This document shows positions 34,952-47,395 of a DNA stretch of 64,000 bases, one piece after another (the stretch's first letter is position 1; each line of letters starts with the position of its first letter). The notes under the pieces were generated by a model. That model searched no databases. It saw nothing but the letters and a program-made list of their open reading frames with translations, and was not told the origin of the DNA. Source of the stretch: Patagioenas fasciata (lineage: Eukaryota; Chordata; Aves; Columbiformes; Columbidae); assembly GCF_037038585.1 (NCBI RefSeq), contig NC_092559.1, positions 19,888,488 to 19,952,487 on the forward strand, in the 5' to 3' direction. The translations under genes were made by a program, and so were the position numbers.

Positions 34952-35379
34952 CCTGCATGAAGAGGATTTCGCATGAAGAAGAGACAGAGGTGAAGCTGTG
35001 ACAGCCGAAGACGAACGAGATGTGGAGACGGAGCCCAGTACAGCTGATAGAGTAGCAGGGGGGAGCTGCCAAAGATCCGGATCCTTGAAAAGACACAACA
35101 CCAAGAGTAGGTGAGCTGCTGGGAACAGGAGGGGGAACTTATATTATCTACATGAAAGTTGCTTCTGAAGAAGGAGGGTATTAGCCTTCTGGAATTGACT
35201 TTACGAAGGATGTTACTATGCGGCAAAGCACTACCCAAAGATGGAAAGAAACAACTGTTAACGCCATGGCACTTGTTGCTAGAGACTTTGAGAGGATTAA
35301 ATGAGCAATGGGACATTGGCTTTCCCACAAAGATTTCTCAAATATCAGGCTAAATCATCGTCACTAACATTGTCAATCC
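34952..35379 (+). other. ERV leader and unassigned internal sequence
   Basis: Contains a splice-donor-like aggtgagc near 35110, in the same place as in ERV-B, and then about 240 bases with no recognised domain. Gag, protease and RT are absent. Confidence 0.55.
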
Positions 35380-36422
35380 AGCTTCTTTCCTCAGTGGTTA
35401 CATTGGAAAACCAGTTCATCATAATTGCCTGGAAACCATCGAAGCAACATACTCCAGCCGACCAGATCTAAAGGGCAATCCTATGGAGAAAACTGAGAAC
35501 TGCTTTATGTACGACAGCAGCAATATCCTGAACGGTGAAAGGCATGCTGGTTATGCTAGAACTACTAGTCATGAAGTGATGGAATCTGGACCTCTGCCTA
35601 AAATACTTCAGCACAAAAGGCAGAAATAATCGCCCTTACTTGTGCTCTGGAACTAGCTGAAGGTAAAACTGTGAACTTTTATGCAGACTCTAAGTATGCT
35701 TTCAGGGTTGTGCATGCGCACGGAACAATTTGGAAAGAAAAAGGACTCTTGAACTCTCAAGGCAAACATATCAAACATGCAGAAGAAATACTGGCAGCTC
35801 AACTTCCTAAGAAGGTGGCAATCATGCATATCAAGGCGCACCAGAAAGTGAGCTCGGAATTGGAAAGAGGAAATGAGCTGGTGGACAGAGAGGCAAAACT
35901 GGTGCCTAAGCAAAAGATAAAAGTAGAAAGTGCCCTAGTCCCCGACGGGCAGGTTATTTTAGAAGGTAAGCCAGAATATACTAAGGAAGGCCAGAAACTT
36001 ATTATAGATTTAGAGGAATCATATAATGAGGAAGGGTGGGCTCACACCCCACAAGGGAAAACTTATTGTTACCTCCTATTTAGTTTGGCCTTTAGTAGCA
36101 GAAGCATTATATAAACATATGCAATAATGGCAAATTGATTTTTCGGAACTCCCAAGAAAAGGGGGGTGCCGATATTTGTTGGTACTGATACCTTTTCAAG
36201 TTGGTCAGAAGCACTCCCTACCAGAACAGCAAAAGCTCGGCAGGTAACTAAAACATTAGTACAAGAAATAATACCAAGGTTTGGAGTTCCAGCTGATATA
36301 TCCTCTGATAAAGGGCCACATTTTATTTCAAAAATTGTACAGCAAATCAGTCAGCACTTGGGAATAGTGTCTGAATCAAAGACTGCTGCTACTGTTGTTG
36401 GAGTGCCGTTTAAACCATTTTA
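35380..36422 (+). pseudogene. pol: Class I-like RNase H and integrase core
   Basis: RNase H is encoded from about 35500: the block with Asp-Ser-Lys-Tyr-Ala-Phe is near 35685-35702 and the His-Gln-Lys block near 35840. The open frame 35671-36114 covers the second half. Integrase core follows at 36166-36422, with Asp in the Gly-Thr-Asp-Thr block near 36186 and Asp-Lys-Gly-Pro-His near 36307. The zinc-binding start of integrase is deleted. The wording resembles gammaretrovirus-type pol. A relative is at 51.4-52.1 kb. Confidence 0.85.
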
Positions 36423-36663
36423 GCATTAACTTAACAATATGTTCTTCATATTTTATTCTCTGCTTTTGTAAAATTCACAAAAATAGTTTCACTATAGCTT
36501 CTTCTTCTGCAGACAAATTAGATCCCATATTTAACTATCCAGCCGCTCACCTGTATTCGTGAGACGGTGATTGCCCAGGCGTGTTTCTCGATCAGTCCAG
36601 CTGTCGAGATGATCGTTCGGCTGGAGTCCCTCCAGACGCTCGCTTCAGTGTTTCTGTGACCCT
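36423..36663 (-). other. Leader region of an LTR-I provirus
   Basis: The part 36540-36663 matches 60931-60998 in reverse and lies between LTR-I and where gag would be. The rest has no recognised content. Confidence 0.55.
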
Positions 36664-36681
36664 ATCACGTTGGGGTCACCA
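36664..36681 (-). other. Primer-binding site of LTR-I provirus, tRNA-Trp-like
   Basis: Minus strand tggtgaccccaacgtgat, one change from the perfect site, two bases from the LTR. Confidence 0.9.
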
Positions 36682-36683
36682 TT

Positions 36684-37373
36684 TGAGGGATTGACGACAC
36701 GGACTCCTGGTGCAGGTGAACCAAAAGACCCTTTATTTAGGCAAGGCACTTACATTTATAGCTGGTAGCTATCGTACACACATTTAACTTTCTGTTTCGA
36801 TTGGTTTATGCTAGCTGTTCATGCACTTAAAGCTATCTCGCAATTGGTTTATTTAATCTTGCACACGCTCTGGCAGTTTGGCTAACACACTGTAAATTGT
36901 TGGAGCGAATAAAGGACTCAGCATTCTGATTCAATATGTGAATCATGCAAAGCCGATTTATTACAGAAACAAGCCTTTTTATATATGCAGTTATTTTCTG
37001 ATCACGCGTCCACGCTCCAAGCATGCATTAACTGATTGGATATCATCTATGTTCACGAACTGTCCATGCGTCTGAGTCTCACTGCTGATAGGTCTGTTGA
37101 TTTACGTCGTGTTGCTGCCTTGTAGCTGCTGAATTGTTTTGCTTCTACAGCAGATCCTGTTTTCAGTTTTCCAAGGTGGCCTTGAAATTCCTTTGGGCCT
37201 GTCTAGTTCAATAACAAATCTCCGTCTAATAGAAACCCATCCACAGTAAATATCATGCTGACAGTGTTTCATCGACCTCCTCTTATCTTGTAGAAAATCA
37301 TCCTGGTTCCTCATTCTATTTTAGTCAAGGACGTTCCAATAACTCAAGGTGACTGTCTGTAAGATATTCCACA
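36684..37373 (-). mobile_element. LTR-I, 5' LTR, interrupted by LTR-B
   Basis: Starts tgagggattgacg and ends ttccaca. A second copy, uninterrupted, is at 61019-61326. After removing the nested LTR-B and one target copy, the length is 336 bases against 308 in the other copy; this copy also has a short extra stretch near 37255-37300. Confidence 0.9.
36898..37245 (-). mobile_element. Solo LTR-B with perfect 6-bp TSD inside LTR-I
   Basis: From tgttggagcg to atccaca, 348 bases, flanked by gtaaat at 36892-36897 and 37246-37251. The uninterrupted LTR-I at 61227-61232 has a single gtaaat. The orientation is the same as the host LTR. Confidence 0.95.
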
Positions 37374-39150
37374 AAGAAGGGCTTCTTCAAGTACATCAAG
37401 AGCAAAAGGAAGGCTAGAGAAAATGTAGGTCCAGTGCTGAGTGAGGTGGGTGCCCTGGTGATAGAGGATACAGAGAAGGCAGAATTACTGAATATTGCCT
37501 TTGCTTCCATCTTTACTGCTAAGACAAGCCCTCAGGAATCCCAGACCCTGGAGGTAAGAGAGAAAGACTGGAGAAAAGAAAACTTTCCCTTGGTTGAAGA
37601 GGATCAGGTTAGAGATTGTTAGGCAAACTGGACACCCACAAATCCATGGCCTCTGATGGGACGCACCCATGAGTGCTGAGAGAGCTGGAAGATGTTATTG
37701 CTAAGCCACTCTCCATCATCTTGGAAACGTCATGGATGAGAGGTGCCTGAGGACTAGAAGAAGGCCAACATCACTCCGGTCTTCAAAAAGGGCAAGAAGG
37801 AGGACCCAGGAAACTACAGACCAGTCAGCCTCACCTCCATCCCTAGAAAGGTGATGGAACAACTCATTCTGGACATCATCCCCAAGCATGTGGAGGAAAA
37901 GAAGGTTATCAGGAGTAGTCAGCATGGGTTCACCAAAGGGAAATCATGTTTGACCAACCTGATAGCCTTTTATGATGGTATGACTGGCTGGGTAGATGAG
38001 GGAAGAGCAGTGGATGTTGTCTACCGTGACTTGAGCAAGGCTTTTGACACTGTCTCTCACAACATCCTCATAGATAAGCTCAGGAAGTGTAGGTTGGATG
38101 AGTGCGCGGTGAGATGGATCAAGAACTGGCTGTATGGCAGAGCTCAGAGGGTTGTGATCAATGGTGCAGAGTCTAGTTGGAGGTCTGTAGTTAGTGGGGT
38201 TCCCCAGGGGTTAGTACTGGGTCCAGTCTTGTTCAACCTGTTCATCAGTGACCTGGATGAAAAGACTGAGTGTACCCTCAGCAAGTTTGCTGATGATACA
38301 AAACTGGGAGGAGTGTTTGATACACCAGAAGGCTGTGCTGCCATTCAGTGAGATCTGGACAGGCTGGAGAACTGGGCAGAGAAGAACCTAATGAAGTTGA
38401 ACAAGTGTAGGTTCTTGTATCTGGGGAGGAATAACCCCAGGCACCATACAGGTTAGGGGTTGATGTGTGGGAAAGCAGCATTGCAGAGAAGAACCTGGGA
38501 GTCCTGGTCAACAACAGGTTGATCAAGAATCAGCGATGTGCCCTTGTGGCCAAGAAAGCCAATGGTATCCTGGGGTGCATTGGGAAGAGTGTGGCCAGCA
38601 GGTCAAGGGAGGTTATCCTCCCTCTCTGCTCTGCCCTGGTGAGGCCGCATCTGGAGTACTGTGTCCAGTTCTGGGCTCCCCAGTTTAAGAAGGACAAGGA
38701 ATTACTGAAGGGAGTCCAGCAGAGGGCTCCAACTATGACTGGAGCATCTTTCTTATGAAGAGAGACTGAGAGAGCTGGGTCTGTTCAGCCTGGAGAAGGC
38801 TGAGAAGGGATCTTAGTTATGCTTATAAATATCTCAAGGTTGGGTGTCAAGAAAATGAGATTAGACCCTTGTCAGTGGTGCCTAACAATAGGATGAGGGG
38901 CAATGGGCACAGACTGAAACATAGGAGGTTCCATATGAATATGGGAAGAAACTTCTTTACTTTGAGGGTGACAGAGCACTGGAACAGGCTGCCCAGAGAG
39001 GTTGTGCAGTCTCCTTCCTTGGAGACATTAAAAACCCACCTGAACGCATTTCTGTGTGATCTGCTCTAGGTGAACCTGCTTTAGCAGGTGGGTTACACTA
39101 GATGATCTCCAGAGGTCCCCTCCAACCCCAACCATTCGGTGACTCTGTAA
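37374..39150 (+). mobile_element. CR1 LINE, RT to 3' end
   Basis: Plus-strand CR1 from the pre-RT linker to the tail (agatgatctccagaggtcc at about 39098). Open pieces at 37434-37622, 37851-38351, 38465-38758 and 38869-39069 are joined by frameshifts and stops. The Phe-Ala-Asp-Asp block is near 38284-38296. It abuts LTR-I at its left. Confidence 0.92.
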
Positions 39151-39154
39151 ATTT

Positions 39155-39355
39155 TTGGTTTTTACTGTAAGAACAATCATCCACTGGAACAGCCTCCCCA
39201 GGGACATGGTAGAGTCCCCATCGCTGGAGGTTTTCAAGATGCCTTTAGATAGGGTGCTAGATAATCTCATCTGTGCTCCTGTTCTCACAAAAGGTTGGAG
39301 CAGATGTTCTTTCCAGGTCCCTTCCCACCTGGGCTGCTCTAGGACTCTACGATTC
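39155..39355 (+). mobile_element. Short CR1 3' terminal fragment
   Basis: A second, independent CR1 end: the C-terminal block with Trp-Asn-Ser-Leu-Pro is encoded at about 39184-39198 and the tail follows. Confidence 0.85.
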
Positions 39356-39661
39356 TTCATTGGATCATTGTTTAACAGCCCTTCACTCTCTCTGGTTTGG
39401 AGCCCAGTATCAGCAACAATGTCTGCGAGGCAAGACAAATTCCACCAGGCACCACAGACTTCTAAAACCTATGATAATCATCCAATCACCCAGTCTCTCT
39501 GAATGTATAAGTCATACTTTCCTTCTTCAGAATTCCCCTGCCCCCAGAAGAAGGAACACCTTCTAGATACCTTAGGGAGTTTACACTGACAAAACAATAG
39601 ATCGCTACCTGGCTCAGTCAGTCAGCAAGCAAACACTGCACCAGTGTAATTTCAAGGAAAC
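39356..39661. other. Unassigned spacer
   Basis: About 300 bases with no recognised repeat or gene; it is the site in which the next LTR-E inserted. Confidence 0.45.
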
Positions 39662-39666
39662 GTCAT

Positions 39667-40553
39667 TGTCACGGAGGGACCCCGAAGTTAGTTTTAGGCG
39701 GACAACCAGGTCCAAAACGGGCTTTTATTCTGTCCGGGAAAGTCCGGGAAAACAACCAATTAGAAACGGGGTTTATACAATCAGTCACTCCGGTAACATA
39801 AAATACAGATTCGGATATCAACTTTGAGGAAATTATTGGGGTACAGCAAATAAGAATAATGGAGATCCACAGTGTGTATACACGTGGCTCACCAAAAACA
39901 ATGCCAGAGCCGTCCCTGACTCCAGGAAAAAAATACACCCACGTGTTTAGGGAGAAATTATATTAAGGATATACGCTTGCCTGAATCTGGCAAGGAATTA
40001 TTAAAGAAAATACACGTGCTTATATTTAAGCATGGAATACACTCACGTGTCTAGTGAGGAAAACATCCACCCAAGTGGCGAGGAATTATTTAATACACTC
40101 GCTTATCTGGTGAGGAAATATCTAAGTTATCACTCACCCACACGTGGAGACGAGGCAGTCCCATTTTTCTTTCGGGAGGTTACCTTAGACGGTATCCCAG
40201 TCCCGGGAAGGTTCTCGGCGGCAGCATTTGGCCCGCGCTCCAAGAGGACCACACAAAAGGCAGCCTCGGCGGACCCCATTTATAGCCGTGTCAGATCTGG
40301 CTGTGGGCAGTCTAGAAGCTTCGCGGCTTCTCTGCACCCCCCTACTGTGGCTACGTGCACCTCTGCACCCCCCTACTGTGGCTACATGAGCCCCCTCCTC
40401 TCTCCTAATGACTCTGGCCTGGGTCTCCCAATAAGGACCATTAACTTGCCCCATTGAAGGAGAGGAGGGAGGTGTGCACACATGCAGCTGCCACATCAGT
40501 TCTCAGCGAGGGGGGGGGAGGGGGGAGAGGTAGGGGGACAGTGTACTGCCACA
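39667..40553 (-). mobile_element. Solo LTR-E with 5-bp TSD
   Basis: From tgtcacggaggg to tgccaca, 887 bases, between perfect repeats gtcat (39662-39666 and 40554-40558). Minus-strand TATA-like tataaatgg lies near 40279; hairpin units lie at about 39935-40130; G-rich runs on the plus strand lie at 40509-40538. Confidence 0.93.
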
Positions 40554-40558
40554 GTCAT

Positions 40559-41047
40559 GTGTCAGTTTCCACCTACTTCAGGTAAATAATTTCCATCTCC
40601 TCCCCGGGAAGATGAAAGATAAGTGAAGCCCTCAGCTTACTTAACACGCCTGTGTCACCAAACTTCACCTGATGGCTTGGGGATATAGAAGAGAAGAAGA
40701 TGCCTTCCAGCGGGCATCTCAGATGCCTCAGTAATATAGTGAAGGATTGCCCTGCTTTGCCATGCACATCTCCCTTTTTTAATAGCTGTTAAAGATTAAA
40801 TTTGCCGTCTCGTGATGTACTTCTGATTTGCTCTCACAGCATGAAGACGGTCTCTCCAACCACCCCCACCTCCACCATCCAGTGAGCTGGGGGTGGGCAA
40901 GAGGTTGGGAGGGGACAGAGCCAGGACAACTGACCCAAACTGACAGAAGAGATATTCCACTCTGTCAGAGAAGCACCAGAACTGCCATTCGGACCAATTG
41001 TTTTCTCCTACCATATCCCTCCTCACCAGAAAAGGGATACCAGAACC
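40559..41047. other. Unassigned spacer
   Basis: About 490 bases without recognised gene or repeat end. Short frames on both strands look like chance. Confidence 0.45.
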
Positions 41048-44000
41048 ATAGAATAGAATAATATAAAAATAGAATCACTTTGGTTAGAAGAGATCCTTCA
41101 AGGTCATTGAGTCCAACCATAACCTAACTCTAGCACTAAACCATGTCCCTAAGAACCTCATCTATATGCCATTTAAACACCTCCAGGGATGGTGACTCCA
41201 CCACTTCCCTGGGCAGCCTGTTCCAATGCCTGACAACCCTTTCCGTGAAGAATTTTTTCCTAATATCCAGTCTAAACCTCCCCTGGCACAACTTGAGACC
41301 GTTTCCTCTTGTCCTATCACTTGCTACTTGGGAGAAGAGACCAACACCCTCCATGCTACAACCTCCTTTCAGATAGTTGTAGACAGCACTGAAGTCTCCC
41401 CTCAGCCTTCTTTTCTCGAGGCTAAACAGCCCCAGTTCCCTCAACCACTCCTCATAAGACTTGTGCTCCAGGCCCCTCACCAGCTTCATCGTCCTCCTCT
41501 GCACTCTCTCTAGTATTTCAATGTCTTTCTTATAATGAGGGGCCCAAAACTGAACACAGCATTCAAGATGGGGTCTCACCAGCGCCAAGTACAGTGGAAC
41601 AATCACTTCCCTAGTCCTGCTGGCCACACTATGCCTGACACAATCCAGGATGCTGTTGGCCTTTTTGGCCACCTGGGCACACTGCTGGCTCATATTCAGC
41701 TGGCTGTCAATCAACACCCCCAGATCCTTTTCTGCTAGGCAGCTTTCCAGCCGCTGTTCCCCGAGCCTGTAGTGCTGCCTGGGGTTGTTGTCACCCAAGT
41801 GCAGGACCCAGGACTTGCCCTTGTTAAACCTCGTACAATTGGCCTGAGCCCAACAATCCAGCCGGTCCAGATCCCTCTGTATAGCCTTCTGACCCTCAAG
41901 CAGATCAACACTCCTACTGAACTTAGTGTCGTCTGCAAACTTACTAAGGGTGCACTCAATCCGTGGCGATGAGAACGACGCATACAGAGATGCATAGACA
42001 GAGACGCACAGACACAGCGTTCTTGTTGGCAGCGAGAGCAGAACCAGGCAGAGCAGACCTGAGCTGGCCTGAGCCTTCTTTAATTAGCCTTTCTCCATTT
42101 ATAGCTTTAAAGATATGGGCCTGGACCAAGAGGTTAAACAGAACGTTTTTTTCAAAAAATGTTATTCCAAACACACACGCCCAGGCCCAACACTCACACG
42201 CCATACATCCTAAGGGCGGTGTTCTGGCCTGAGATATCATTCTCACTGTTTTGACTGATTGCTGTGATTTAATCTTGTTAGTAGTATTTCTTCTTTGACG
42301 CTCTGGATGGTCATGTTAGTATTGATCTTCCTTTATCATACAAGTGGCTGGACCTGCATGTCCTGCCGTTCCCACACAATCCCCTCATCTGGATCATCGA
42401 TAAAGATATTAAACAGAACTGGCCCCAATACTGAGCCCTGAGGAACACCACTCATGACCGGCTGCCAACTGGATTTGGCTCCATTCACAACTCTTTGGGC
42501 CCAGCCATCCAGCAAGTTCTTTATCCATCAAAGAGTACACCCATCCAGGCCATGAGCTGTCAGCTTCTCCAGGAGAATGCCGTGGGATACAGTGTCAAAG
42601 GCCTTACTGAAGTCTAAGTACACAATATCCACAGCCTTTCCCTCATCTACAAGGTGGGTCACCTTGTCATAGAAGGAGATCAGGTTGCCTGCCTTTCATA
42701 AACCCATGCTGACTGGGACTGATCGCTTGGTTGTCTCGTATGTGCTGTGTGATGGCATTTAGGATGATCTGCTCCCTGACCTTCCCCGGCACTGAGGTCA
42801 GACTGGCAGGCCTGTAATTCCCTGGATCTTCCTTTCGGCCCTTCTTGTAGATGGGCATCATGTTTGCCAACTTCCAGTAAACTGGGACCTCCCCAGTTAG
42901 CCAACATTGCTGATAGATAATGGAAAGTGGCTTAGTGATAACCTCCGCCAGTTCCCTCAGCACCCTTGGGTGTATCCCATCCGGCCCCATAGACTTTTGG
43001 GTGTCCAAATGGTGTAGCAGGTTGCTAAGCATTTCCCTTTGGAGTATTGGGGCTTCATTCTGCTCCCCATCCCTGTCTTCTGGCTCAGGGGGCTGGGTAC
43101 CTGGAGCACAACTGGTCTTACTATTAAAGACTAAGGCAAAGAAGATATTTAGTACATCAGCCTTTCCCTCATCTTCTGTCACTGTTTCCCCTCACATCCA
43201 TCAGGAGATGGAGATTCTCCTTAGCCTTTCTTTTGTTGCTGATATATTTATAGAAACATTTCTTGTTGCCTTTTACAACAGTGGCTGGGATTAAGTTCTA
43301 GTTGGGCTTTGGTCCTTCTAATTTTCTCCCTGCATAACCTCACAGAGTTCTTGTATTCCTCTTGAGTCACCTGCCCCTCCTTCCAAAGGTTATAAATTTT
43401 CTTTTTATTCCTAAGTTCCAGACACAGCTCTCTATTCAGCCAGGCCAGCCTTCTTCCCCGCCAGCTCGCTTTTGGGCACATGGGGACAGCCTGCTCCTGT
43501 GCCTCTAAGATTACCTTATTGAAGAGAGACCAGCCTTCCTGGACTCCTTTGTCCTTCAGGACTGCCTCCCAAGGGACTCTGCCAACCAGCCTCCTAAACA
43601 GATCAAAGTCTCCCCTTCGGAAGTCCAAAGTAGCAGTTCTGCTGACCACCCTCCTTACTTCTCCAAGAACAGAAAACTCAATCGTTTCATGATCACTATG
43701 CCCAAGGTGACCTCCAACCAACACATTGCCCACAAGTCCTTCTCTATTTACAAACAACAGATCCAGCGGGGTACCTTCCCCAGTAGGTTCGCTGACCAGC
43801 TGTGTCAAGGAGTTGTCCTCCATACACTCCAGGAGCCTCCTAGACTACTTCCTCTCTGCTGTGTTTTATTTCCAGCAGACATTCGGTAGGTTTAAGTCCC
43901 CCACAAAAACAAGGGCTAGCGATTGGGAGACTTCTCCCAGCTGCCTGCAAAATATTTCATCTGCCTCTTCATCCTGGTTGGGTGGTCTGTAACAGACTCC

Positions 44001-46100
44001 TACCAGGATATCTGCCTTGTTGCTCTTCCCCTTGATTCTCACCCATAGACACTCAACCCTATCATCACCCTCATCATGCTCCAGACTATCATAACACCCC
44101 CTGACATACATGGCTACCCCACCTCCTCTCCTTCCTTGCCTATCTCTTCTGAAGATTTTATAACCATCTAATGCAGCACTCCAGTTGTCAGAATCATCCC
44201 ACCATGTTTCTGAGATGGCTACTATATCATAGCTTTTCTGCCTCACAATGGCTTCCCACCCCTCCTGTTTGTTGCCCATGCTGTGTGCATTCATACAGAT
44301 GCACTTCAGCTGGGCCATTAATCCCGCCACCTTTTTCTGGTGAGAAGCCCTAAATTCCTTGGTGGCCATCCTCAAGTGCTTCCACGATTTCTGACAGATC
44401 ATTAACCCTTGTGTTTATCCTACTGCGTGGCTCTCCATTCCCTACCTCCACTGGGATGGCAGTCTGAAGGGCCTCGCTAGCACCCCTTCCCTCAAATGCT
44501 GGCATGCCGCCCTTGGGTATGCTTCTGCCACATCTGGTTTCCTCCCCTCCCCGCTTCAAATCTAGTTTAAAGTCCTCTCAATGAGTCCTGCTAACTCCTG
44601 CCCCAGGATCCTTTTCCCTTTTTGAGACAGGTGTGTCATATTTCTTGCTAGCAGACCAGGTGCCGTGTAACCCAGCCCATGATCAAAACCAAAAAATTCT
44701 GCCAGTGACACCAGTCCCACAGCCAGGTACTGATCTGGCGGTCTTCCTGCATCTTTCCTCCTGAAACCCTGCAACTGTGGGGACAGAGGGGACACTACTT
44801 GTGCTCCTGACCCTTTGATCAGTCATCCCAAGATCCTGAAGTCTCTCTTGATTGCCTTTCGTTTTCCCTTTTCACTTACATCATTGCCTACCTGAAAAAT
44901 TATTAGGGGATAATAGTCTGAGAGCCTAACATGGGCAGGAAGTTTACTTTTTATGTCTTTAACGCTGGCCCCAGGGAGGCATCAGACTTCCCGAAGAAGT
45001 GGGTCTAGCCTGCATATAGGGCCTTCTGTTCCCTTTAGAAGGGAGTCTCCCACGAACACAACCCACCTTTTTTCCTTTGTGGGAGCTGTTTTGATGGAGG
45101 GCACAGAATGACTTATCCTCTGCGGCACTTCCAACTTAGCGGAACCGCCTCCCTCAATGTTGTTGCTTGGTTCCACTTGCAAGGCCTCATACCTGTTTTG
45201 CGAGGGAACCTGGGAAGGTGGGGTGGTCACAAAAGGGACCCTCCTCCTTCTACGCCGAGCAGGAACACGCTGCCATTGCCCCCTATCCCTCGTGTCACTG
45301 CATTCCACATCCAGAGCCTCATGCCTGTTGAACGGAGGCACCCGGGAGGGTGGGGTGGGTAAGGGGGTGTTTCTCCTGCCAACCCAAGTGTGGACTTTAT
45401 TCCATTCATCCCTTTCCCTTGCCCTGATTTTTTCAGTCAGGCAAGGGGAGGATACAGGAATCCCTTGATCTTCATTTCTTGCTGGTGGTCTTATCTGTCT
45501 GTGGGTGACCAAAGCTTGATCCCACAGGTCGATTTCCTTTACCAGCTCCCTGATACTTCTCGACCTTTCTAACTCCTCTTTCAGTTCTACTACCAGGCTG
45601 AGGAGGTCATCCAACTTCTCACACCTCACACAAATGTTTTCTCTACTGCCACTCTATACCAGTGAAAGGCTCTGGCATACTCTGCAGACTGAGGTCTGGG
45701 TGGCTGCATGTTCCCATGGCAGCTCTGTCTGGGTTGTTACCTCTATGTTGTTGAGTGCAGAGTACTTACCTTTGCCCCGAGTGGGTACCATAGTTGGCTC
45801 CTTCTGCGAGGGTGACGAAAACCAATTGAGGTAATCACTTGAGCCAGCAAAGCTTCCTCACCCTACCCACTCACCCTTCAGCGCAAACTGCCACACTAAC
45901 TGCCTCACCCCTGTTTGCTGGCCTTGTTTGCTACGCTCCCTAGGAGGCCATTTGAATCTTCCTTGGTTGCTCCTGGCAATGCCCCCTCTGCATCAGCCCC
46001 TCTCACAAGATCAGCTGGTTCACAGCAATTCTCTCAGCATGACCACAGTTTTGCCCGGCTACAGGATTCCCTCCTCATCTCCTCAATCCATGCCTAGGCT
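41048..46100 (-). mobile_element. Nearly full-length CR1 LINE, interrupted by LTR-C
   Basis: Reading on the minus strand: 5' region (to about 46.1 kb, end not fixed), ORF1 with a Cys-rich start (about 45.65 kb), a Leu/Glu-rich stretch and the esterase-like domain with Gly-Asp-Ser-Leu near 45.04 kb, then ORF2 endonuclease (44402-43866), linker (43823-43248), RT (43182-42667 and on), the Phe-Ala-Asp-Asp region near 41.93 kb, a C-terminal piece (41798-41136) and the 3' tail. The RT is split by an LTR-C at 41963-42376. Stops and frameshifts occur in both ORFs. Confidence 0.92.
41963..42376 (-). mobile_element. Solo LTR-C with perfect 6-bp TSD inside CR1
   Basis: Flanked by caatcc at 41957-41962 and 42377-42382. 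The uninterrupted CR1 sequence (compare 17168-17190 on the other strand) has this site once. The first base of the LTR has changed from t. Confidence 0.9.
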
Positions 46101-46351
46101 CAGCTCTTAACATAGCCACTGCTGCGCTCTTCGTTTCACCACGTTAAAATATCTGGCAGTTTCTCTGTAGCCGTTGCTGTGCTTGTTGCACGTCGCTGAC
46201 TGAGAGGCCATAAAACACAGCCATTGATAAAGCACTCCAACAGGAGTTGGATGCTTCCAACACATTGCACTGTGCCGAAACCACCCTTGTATGGCACACC
46301 TGTAGCGTCACATATGGTATTTTCTACCGTTTTAGCAGCAGCCTACACTGG
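46101..46351. other. Unassigned or CR1 5' flank
   Basis: No clear content; part may still be the CR1 5' UTR. Confidence 0.35.
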
Positions 46352-46984
46352 TGTGCTGGTTTGACTGAAAGTGAGTTAATTTTTTCATGCAGTTAGAATT
46401 TTTTTTCATAGCTAGCACGGTCATCATTTAGATTTAATTGGAGAACAAGAAGATAACAGCCTGGGACAGAGTAAATGGTTTTAATTGCTCTGGTCCGAGA
46501 GCCAAGAACAGTTCCGAGTGCTCTGCCCACAGGCATGAGGCAGCTAGTAAGGGGGGCATAGATGGGGCAGACCATGACCGACATCCAGACTGATCAATAA
46601 GAATATTCCACGCCATTAGCATCATGCTTCATACTTAAGGAGAGTCAAGATCTTGCAGCTAGCTCTTTGTCAGAGCCGGGCCAGAGACCCGTTTGGGAGA
46701 GTTCTGTTCAGGACTTTATTTTGGCCTCTGGCCATCCTGCCATTTTGCACAGGCCTCTGGACCTTACAGTCTTTTTCTCTCTTCTCTCTCTCTTTTATTT
46801 TAGATTCTATTTTCCATTTTCTATATATGACTATTAGTACATTGGTGTTATTTTATTAAACTGTGTTTGTTTATCTCAATCCAAGTTTCTCCCTTCCCTT
46901 TTGATTCTCTCACGCATGCAGGATGGGGGGAAGTGAGCGAGCAGCTATGGTGGTTATATTGCTAGCTTGATTTAAACCATGACA
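46352..46984 (+). mobile_element. Solo LTR-A type
   Basis: From tgtgctggtttg to ccatgaca, 633 bases. Flanks actgg and gctgg are a 5-bp duplication with one mismatch, as expected for an ERV-L type element. Lies downstream of the HINTW 3' end, in opposite orientation to that gene. Confidence 0.85.
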
Positions 46985-47219
46985 GCTGGCTTCAAGTACA
47001 TTTGCATACTACTTCCAAAAAGCAAAGAGTTTGCTTCCTACAAGATGCAGGAGACTATTGCTAAGCAGTTCCAGCATCACGTTTCAAATGACTGGGCAAA
47101 TCATTATCTATCTATAGAACACTGTTAACGGACTGAAATGTTCCACATACTTAAGCTCAGGGGAGACACCATTTTAACTCATACAACTATTTCCCTCAGT
47201 AAAAACGCACAAGACAGAG
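46985..47219. other. Spacer downstream of HINTW
   Basis: About 235 bases, no repeat recognised; likely the 3' flank of the gene. Confidence 0.5.
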
Positions 47220-47240
47220 ATGATATCCCCATGCTAAATC

Positions 47241-47246
47241 TTTATT
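47241..47246 (-). promoter_or_regulatory. Polyadenylation signal aataaa of HINTW
   Basis: tttatt on the plus strand is aataaa on the minus strand, 150 bases after the stop codon. Cleavage would fall near 47220-47230. Confidence 0.7.
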
Positions 47247-47395
47247 GTGCAACCGCTGCTCAAAGCTTTTAGTACTTTCCACAGACACACATCACACAAA
47301 ATCAGACATCAACTGTGTCGAGATTGACGGGCAACAAACAAAATCCATTCAGTGGCCACTCGTACACATGCAGCAACTCCCGCGGTGCAAAAATC

